Assembly (NCBI GenBank): GCA_023398495.1
Contig: JAEWSG010000182.1
Coordinates: forward strand, 1-11,331
Origin: Bacillota bacterium
GTDB taxonomy: Bacteria; Bacillota; Clostridia; Acetivibrionales; Acetivibrionaceae
Length of the DNA stretch: 11,331 bases
Reading direction: 5' to 3'
This document shows, in pieces, positions 7,631 through 11,331 of the stretch. Both the position numbers and the translations under genes were made by a program. The notes under the pieces were generated by a model. The model saw nothing but the letters and a program-made list of their open reading frames with translations, was not told the origin of the DNA and did not search any database. The number at the start of each line of letters is the position of its first letter. The stretch's first letter is position 1.

Positions 7631-8085
7631 CACCAGCATTAGTTTACAGAAATTGCGGAAATACTTCAGGATTCAATAAACTGCATAGTTTAAAATATTC
7701 GAAGATTTTGCCCTCAAATATTGATATTCTTAAAAACTTGACCAATCAAATACCTATTTCAAATAACATAAACCTTAACAATACACTTGTAGATTTTCTA
7801 AATTGTTTTCAGGACATTATTGTTCTGATAAATAGTAATCAAGAGATTTCAAACAATCTACCCCCTCTACATTTTAGCACCATAGATGAAGATGCAGTAT
7901 TTGTAGAATGGATTTTCCCATATTTTAGAATAGGATTTTCTATCGAAAATCAAGTAGAAAATTCTAATTGGTTTTTGGTTACTAATAAACAATTCCAAGA
8001 AAAAGCAGAGTCGGGTTTGTTTAATCCCTCTCAACCTATAGAAATACTAAGCAGGTTAATCACATTTGCCTTAAACTATACCTAA
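7627..8085 (+). CDS. Hypothetical protein, second gene of the TIGR04255 operon
   Basis: A 152-aa protein I do not recognise by name. It has no signal peptide or membrane helix and is Asn/Ile-rich. Residues 1-78 look largely helical (SNIDILKNLTNQI, then NNTLVDFLNCFQDIIVLI). Residues 81-118 form a beta-like block, LHFSTIDEDAVFVEWIFPYF followed by RIGFSIE and NWFLVT, which is the most distinctive part and the best one to search with. The C-terminus (residues 133-152) is a short hydrophobic helix, SQPIEILSRLITFALNYT. The ATG overlaps the stop of the TIGR04255 gene in ATGA, which argues for equimolar expression and a joint role, perhaps as a complex. The position in the operon is sure; the function is not. 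Confidence 0.75.
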   Translation: MTPALVYRNCGNTSGFNKLHSLKYSKILPSNIDILKNLTNQIPISNNINLNNTLVDFLNCFQDIIVLINSNQEISNNLPPLHFSTIDEDAVFVEWIFPYFRIGFSIENQVENSNWFLVTNKQFQEKAESGLFNPSQPIEILSRLITFALNYT

Positions 8086-8089
8086 AAGA

Positions 8090-8602
8090 ATGCCTTATCC
8101 CGAACACTTTTTAAGGGGAATTATTAACGACCAGTTTCTTGTTTCCGGACTCCCTGCAGGCAATCTATTTTCTTTTCAGCATACACGACCTGAAAGAGAA
8201 GACAACTTTAAAGAATGTTCAGTGACTTGGAGGGACAATAGTAAGTCTGTCGAACTTTTATTAAGGGAAAAGACGGAAAAAAAAGAACCCACCTATAAGG
8301 TAGGTATTGGTGTATTTTCTACAGATGAGCTGAATAGAATGAAAAGAAAATCACATTGTAGGGAAGTACTGATGTTTGAGCGTAGAGATATAAATGGAAA
8401 CCCTTATCATGGTAATATATTAATTCATGGATCCGTCGACAAAAAATTGTCCAATGAAATTGCCTCATCAATAGCGTTAAATTGTTTCGTGGATATAATT
8501 CCCCCTACAGCGGTGATAAAAAGGGACGGAATAATGTTTGTTATAAAAAAATATGTATTTGTCCCTTTCAGGAGGATTTTTAGAAGAACTCAATCGTATT
8601 AA
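8090..8602 (+). CDS. Hypothetical protein, third gene of the TIGR04255 operon
   Basis: A 170-aa basic, soluble protein I do not recognise. It starts MPYPEHFLRGIINDQFLVSG, has a central segment ECSVTWRDNSKSVELLL (42-58), a Lys/Arg-rich middle (MKRKSHCREVLMFERRD, 84-100), a hydrophobic segment around NEIASSIALNCFVDIIPP (122-139) that is too broken to be a clear membrane helix, and a basic tail FVPFRRIFRRTQSY. The ATG lies 4 nt after the stop of the second gene, so it belongs to the same transcript. No catalytic signature is visible. The basic tail would suit contact with nucleic acid or membrane, but that is only inference. No obvious terminator follows. Confidence 0.72.
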   Translation: MPYPEHFLRGIINDQFLVSGLPAGNLFSFQHTRPEREDNFKECSVTWRDNSKSVELLLREKTEKKEPTYKVGIGVFSTDELNRMKRKSHCREVLMFERRDINGNPYHGNILIHGSVDKKLSNEIASSIALNCFVDIIPPTAVIKRDGIMFVIKKYVFVPFRRIFRRTQSY

Positions 8603-9061
8603 TAGTTGATAACTGTTTCCTGAATAAATTATTCCCTTCAATTGATTCTATTAGGAGCAAACTTCATATTTCCTGAAGATTTAGGTTTATAATTTCTTGC
8701 TTCTTTTCCCTCAATACTAGGAAAACCTCAAGAATCTTAATAATAGAGTACAGCTTCGATTTATTACTCTATATTTGATTTGAATTTAGCTAATTCTAAT
8801 CATCTTATCCTTATTGTGTTTCCCCTTTAAATGTCCTAAAAAAATAAGGGGTCTGGTCATGACCCCTTATCAAATGCTTCCCGGCAAATATTTTAAAGTG
8901 TTGCAAATTTAGAATTTCAAACAAACAGAAATAAGTTAAGTGAAATAATTATCTGACAACATTGCACTGAGAGGTTAACATTACTATTGTATATCCATCA
9001 ATTAACCGAGTAACTTTACCAAAGAAGTATCCTGAGTTTAAGAAGGATAATCAAATAAGAG
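8603..9061. other. Convergent intergenic region, no gene seen
   Basis: This 459-nt AT-rich stretch separates the plus-strand operon from the minus-strand genes. It contains the minus-strand terminator at 8838-8870 and a weaker hairpin, ATAGAGTA/TACTCTAT (8743-8772), that merges into a TATATTTG box at 8770-8777. No plus-strand gene follows that box. TTTCCTGAA occurs twice, around 8617 and 8669. No coding ORF is convincing. Confidence 0.5.
8838..8870 (-). terminator. Rho-independent terminator of the minus-strand genes
   Basis: ATAAGGGGTC (8844-8853) and GACCCCTTAT (8861-8870) form a perfect 10-bp stem with loop TGGTCAT. Read on the minus strand it is followed by a T-run (plus-strand A8838-A8844), a classic terminator. 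On the plus strand no T-tract follows, so it is directional. It lies about 190 nt past the stop of the 211-aa gene, leaving a long 3' untranslated region. Confidence 0.78.
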
Positions 9062-9697
9062 CTAATGATTAGAATTATATTCCTCCATTTCATCATAGAA
9101 TGAAAGTATGTCATATAAGTCGTCAAGGCTTGGCTCAATAATATAATTCAAAATCTTAGCTTCTTCAAGTTTTATACATAAGTCCATTACTAACTTCTTT
9201 AAAGGAATTAGTGAAAGTTCATTTGGTCTATACCGGCCATCCTTTTTTTCAATTGTATTAGTAATGCGTAACTTAATGATGTAAATATGGTCGGTTTGAA
9301 ATTTAAGACTACATCTATCAATAAACTCACTATAACTTTCTGTTTTGAATCCTATTTTGTAATTATTGCTTTTTTGTAGAAATAGGGCTTCAAAGTTTGA
9401 ATATCCCACAGATGTGTCAAAAAAGGCAAATTCCTCCTTAGTAATTAAATGAGTATATATCAGATATTTAGGGATATAGGAATATTCATCATCGAAAGGA
9501 CCGGGAAGAGAGAGATCAACCTTGTATACGTAAGCATAATAGTCTGAATTGTCAAAGTGACTGACTTCACAAACATCAGGCAATCTAAAGTAGTCTTCTA
9601 TATAATCTATATTTGGTATTTTTACAATAAATTTACTTGACAGAATTGGTTTTAAAAGGATTGCACCTTCACTTAAAATTACATTTTTAGCATACAT
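9062..9697 (-). CDS. Hypothetical protein, 211 aa
   Basis: I do not recognise this protein. From ATG 9697 it has no signal peptide or membrane helix, is rich in Tyr, Phe, Ile and acidic residues, and appears cytoplasmic. Segments that stand out are ILLKPILSSKFIVKIPNIDY near the N-terminus, the acidic aromatic stretch DVCEVSHFDNSDYYAYVYKVDLSLPGPFDDEYSYIP (written here in two ideas: Asp/Tyr-rich, then a Pro turn), LITKEEFAFFDTSV in the middle, and an acidic helical end EPSLDDLYDILSF followed by EMEEYNSNH. The N-terminal region could be a beta-rich immunity-protein-like or phage-like fold, but nothing proves it. It lies downstream of the exported 144-aa protein on the same strand (146 nt apart), with a strong terminator about 190 nt past its stop. 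Coding potential is good; the function is unknown. Confidence 0.65.
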   Translation of the reverse strand: MYAKNVILSEGAILLKPILSSKFIVKIPNIDYIEDYFRLPDVCEVSHFDNSDYYAYVYKVDLSLPGPFDDEYSYIPKYLIYTHLITKEEFAFFDTSVGYSNFEALFLQKSNNYKIGFKTESYSEFIDRCSLKFQTDHIYIIKLRITNTIEKKDGRYRPNELSLIPLKKLVMDLCIKLEEAKILNYIIEPSLDDLYDILSFYDEMEEYNSNH

Positions 9698-9843
9698 GGT
9701 TCTAACTGGATTTAATTTGTAATCCTAATCTAAATTGGCCCTATTAAACAAAATTTATCAAAGTTGTTATCAATATAAACTTTCCTGTTGGTGAATTCAA
9801 AGCTCTTATCACTTCCTCTCATAAAGATAGGAACATGGAATAA

Positions 9844-10278
9844 TTAGTAGATTTCTTCATCCTTGATTTCATTCTTTGGATCAGATTTTGAAAAGACCTT
9901 TTTTGTTGCCGGATAATATGATCCGTCATCACCTTTCAAAACTTTTTGCTTTAGCAAGTAATGGTAGACATAGGAGCCCCCTTCTCCAAGTGCATAAGCT
10001 TGAGCTAATTCCCATCCTTGTTCCCCCATAAAGTTTAGTGCATCAACCATGCTATTAAATTTCATTGCTTTTCCTGTTCTTTCATCAATCAGGTAAGAAG
10101 TATTCAACCTCATGAATCCAGTTTTTTCTCCCATATCTATAGAAACTGTTACTTTTCCAAGAAAGGAAGTGCCTACAAGTTGGCAGTATACTATCTTTTC
10201 ATTTGAAATGCTATCGTTCTGTGAATAGCCACCTGTATAAATCAAAAGAAATGTGATGAAAAAGAAAACATGTTTCAT
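9844..10278 (-). CDS. Small exported protein of a Bacteroidales-type hypothetical family
   Basis: A 144-aa protein starting at ATG 10278. That start gives the signal peptide MKHVFFFITFLLIYTGGYSQ, cleaved before or near Asn21. The open frame extends to 10371, but the extra 31 residues would precede the signal and lie across a -7 promoter motif, so they are discarded. The mature part has IVYCQLVGTSFLGKVTVSID (29-48), DERTGKAMKFNSMVDALNFM (65-84) and GEQGWELAQAYA (85-96), then VYHYLLKQKV (104-113). This pattern is like small hypothetical proteins common in Bacteroidales, with a conserved NSMVDALNxMGxxGWE block. It has no catalytic motif; location is probably periplasm or cell surface. The C-terminus is charged and probably disordered. 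The function is unknown. Confidence 0.75.
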   Translation of the reverse strand: MKHVFFFITFLLIYTGGYSQNDSISNEKIVYCQLVGTSFLGKVTVSIDMGEKTGFMRLNTSYLIDERTGKAMKFNSMVDALNFMGEQGWELAQAYALGEGGSYVYHYLLKQKVLKGDDGSYYPATKKVFSKSDPKNEIKDEEIY

Positions 10279-10331
10279 AATTTGACTAATTAACATTTTT
10301 TGAAATCCGATGACACAACCGAATCTTAACC

Positions 10332-10339
10332 CAAAGTTA
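10332..10339 (-). promoter_or_regulatory. Possible -7 element (TAACTTTG) for the 144-aa exported protein
   Basis: On the minus strand TAACTTTG fits TAnnTTTG and lies 53 nt before ATG 10278. No -33 TTG is seen at the right spacing. It lies inside the extended open frame, which supports the shorter gene model. Confidence 0.4.
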
Positions 10340-10413
10340 TATATTATTACCGAAATCATGTAAAGAAACAATGAAAATTAGCGGATAAATGAAGACTATA
10401 TGGAATTTGTCAC

Positions 10414-10452
10414 TATATTTGACATACTATATTCTCCCCTGACAAGACCATA
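10414..10452 (+). promoter_or_regulatory. Promoter/leader block shared with 5619-5657
   Basis: TATATTTG (10414-10421) is a -7 box. The 39-bp block from it to 10452 matches 5619-5657 at 34 of 39 positions, including the first 15 bases TATATTTGACATACT. A -33 TTG is not evident here, unlike in the first copy. It lies about 120 nt before the start of the FISUMP lipoprotein gene. Confidence 0.55.
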
Positions 10453-10476
10453 TTAAGATTTGTGTCTTTCACTCAG
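10439..10476 (+). promoter_or_regulatory. Possible 5' leader hairpin of the FISUMP lipoprotein mRNA
   Basis: CTGA (10439-10442) can pair with TCAG (10473-10476), and AAGAC (10444-10448) with GTCTT (10464-10468), around a 15-nt loop. It is weaker than the hairpin at 5642-5676 but sits at the same offset from the -7 box. The left arms are conserved and the right arms differ in sequence yet still pair. Confidence 0.3.
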
Positions 10477-10571
10477 TTAGTCACTATCCAAACATCATAG
10501 AACAATAATTGTCCCTAATGAAAAATGACTGCTTCATAAATGACTGATAACTAATCAAAATCTTGAGATCA

Positions 10572-11297
10572 ATGAATCACATTAAGATATTGCTATTAAC
10601 TATATTGTCCGTTGGGATGATAACGCTACAAAGTTGTAAAGAAGAAGATAGTCTTCAAGATAATGTCAAAAATGAAGTAAATACAGTCACTGATATTGAT
10701 GGTAATGTTTATCAAAGTGTTGTTATTGGTACTCAAGAGTGGATGACTGAGAATCTTAAAGTTACTCATTATCGTAATGGAGATGAAATACCTCGTGTTT
10801 CAAATGTTTCTTTATGGTGTAATCTAATTACAGGTGCATACAATTGGCCAGAAGATAGTGTTAATTATTTAAATATATATGGAGGATTGTATAATTGGTA
10901 TGCAGTAATTGACAGTAGAAATCTTTGTCCCATCGGCTGGCATATACCTACAATTGAAGAATGGATGGTTTTGATTGATTATTCGGGTGGATATGCTATT
11001 GCTGGTGGTAAATTGAAAAGTGCTCGAACAGAACCTGAAGCACATCCGAGATGGCAAACCCCGAACGTAGGGGCAACGGATTCATACGGATTCAGTGCTT
11101 TGCCTGCTGGATTTACTAATGGTCATGCAATTACCGTAGGTGGTGTCGCATCCTTTTGGAGCATTACTAATGCTAATACACCGTCTTTGGATCATGAAGA
11201 TGCAAGATGCATTGAAATATATGCAGATGATATAAGAGCTTCTAACAACATTTGGTATCAATACCTTGGGTTATCGATCAGGTGCATAAAAGACTGA
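10572..11297 (+). CDS. FISUMP-domain surface lipoprotein
   Basis: A 241-aa lipoprotein from ATG 10572. Residues 1-21 are the signal, the lipobox is LQSC, and lipidated Cys22 is followed by KEED. The rest is a FISUMP domain (Fibrobacter succinogenes major paralogous domain): VTDIDGNVYQSVVIGTQEWM and TENLKVTHYRNGDEIP (39-74), then GGLYNWYAVIDSRNLCPIGW with HIPTIEEWMVLI (104-135), GATDSYGFSALPAGF (167-181), a FWSITN block, and LSIRCIKD at the C-terminus. It is full length for a single-domain member. The start three codons upstream (TTG 10563) is less likely. FISUMP proteins are surface or secreted and often multicopy; their ligand is not established. The gene lies about 120 nt after a promoter/leader block shared with the lipoprotein at 5720, so the two may be co-regulated. 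The fold is related to that of Lcl/DUF1566-type proteins. Confidence 0.88.
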   Translation: MNHIKILLLTILSVGMITLQSCKEEDSLQDNVKNEVNTVTDIDGNVYQSVVIGTQEWMTENLKVTHYRNGDEIPRVSNVSLWCNLITGAYNWPEDSVNYLNIYGGLYNWYAVIDSRNLCPIGWHIPTIEEWMVLIDYSGGYAIAGGKLKSARTEPEAHPRWQTPNVGATDSYGFSALPAGFTNGHAITVGGVASFWSITNANTPSLDHEDARCIEIYADDIRASNNIWYQYLGLSIRCIKD

Positions 11298-11331
11298 TTG
11301 TAAGTCTCCTTATTAAAACTCTTATTTCAAG

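Noticed and set aside
8743..8777. Hairpin ATAGAGTA/TACTCTAT overlapping a TATATTTG box, possible start of a small RNA
   Set aside because: No plus-strand gene or suitable terminator follows; AT-rich DNA gives such matches by chance.
10279..10371. A 31-codon N-terminal extension of the 144-aa exported protein
   Set aside because: It would bury the signal peptide and overlaps a TAnnTTTG promoter motif; ATG 10278 gives a normal signal peptide.
11291..11307. AGACT/AGTCT hairpin at the end of the FISUMP gene as a terminator
   Set aside because: Only five base pairs, overlapping the stop codon and lacking a T-run.
1..11331. CRISPR arrays, tRNA genes, insertion sequences and integrase attachment sites
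   Set aside because: No regularly spaced repeats, cloverleaf sequences, transposase or integrase reading frames, or flanking direct repeats of useful length were seen.

Overview
The window comes from a member of the Bacteroidota. The evidence is several type IX secretion (T9SS) C-terminal sorting domains, lipoproteins with the Cys-Lys-(Lys/Glu) start common in this phylum, a FISUMP-domain lipoprotein, TAnnTTTG (-7) promoter motifs of the Bacteroides/Flavobacterium type, and almost no Shine-Dalgarno sequences. No rRNA, tRNA, CRISPR array, transposase or integrase was recognised.

Positions 1-3917 look like ordinary chromosome. A sodium/solute symporter gene runs off the left edge on the minus strand. 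It is divergent from a soluble PAS-PAS-GAF histidine kinase with no receiver domain. The kinase is followed by a secreted SGNH-hydrolase-like protein that carries a PKD domain and an apparent sorting tail. Positions 4063-5311 hold a second T9SS cargo gene, more GC-rich than what follows. It is split by an apparent 2-nt loss near 4352 and closed by a good hairpin terminator (5356-5392).

Positions about 5400-11331 are AT-rich and look like accessory DNA. Two surface lipoproteins (5720-6535, Ig-like plus Lcl/DUF1566-like; 10572-11297, FISUMP) flank the region. Their upstream sequences share a near-identical 39-bp promoter/leader block (34 of 39 identical) that can fold into a hairpin at the same offset in both. 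Between them lie a tight three-gene operon (6824-8602) headed by a TIGR04255-family protein with two small cytoplasmic partners of unknown function, then two minus-strand genes: an unrecognised 211-aa protein, with a strong minus-strand terminator about 190 nt downstream, and a small exported protein of a type seen in Bacteroidales.

The best candidate for an undescribed system is the TIGR04255 three-gene cassette. The best regulatory observation is the shared leader of the two lipoprotein genes. Functions beyond domain assignment are inference, and no database search could be run.
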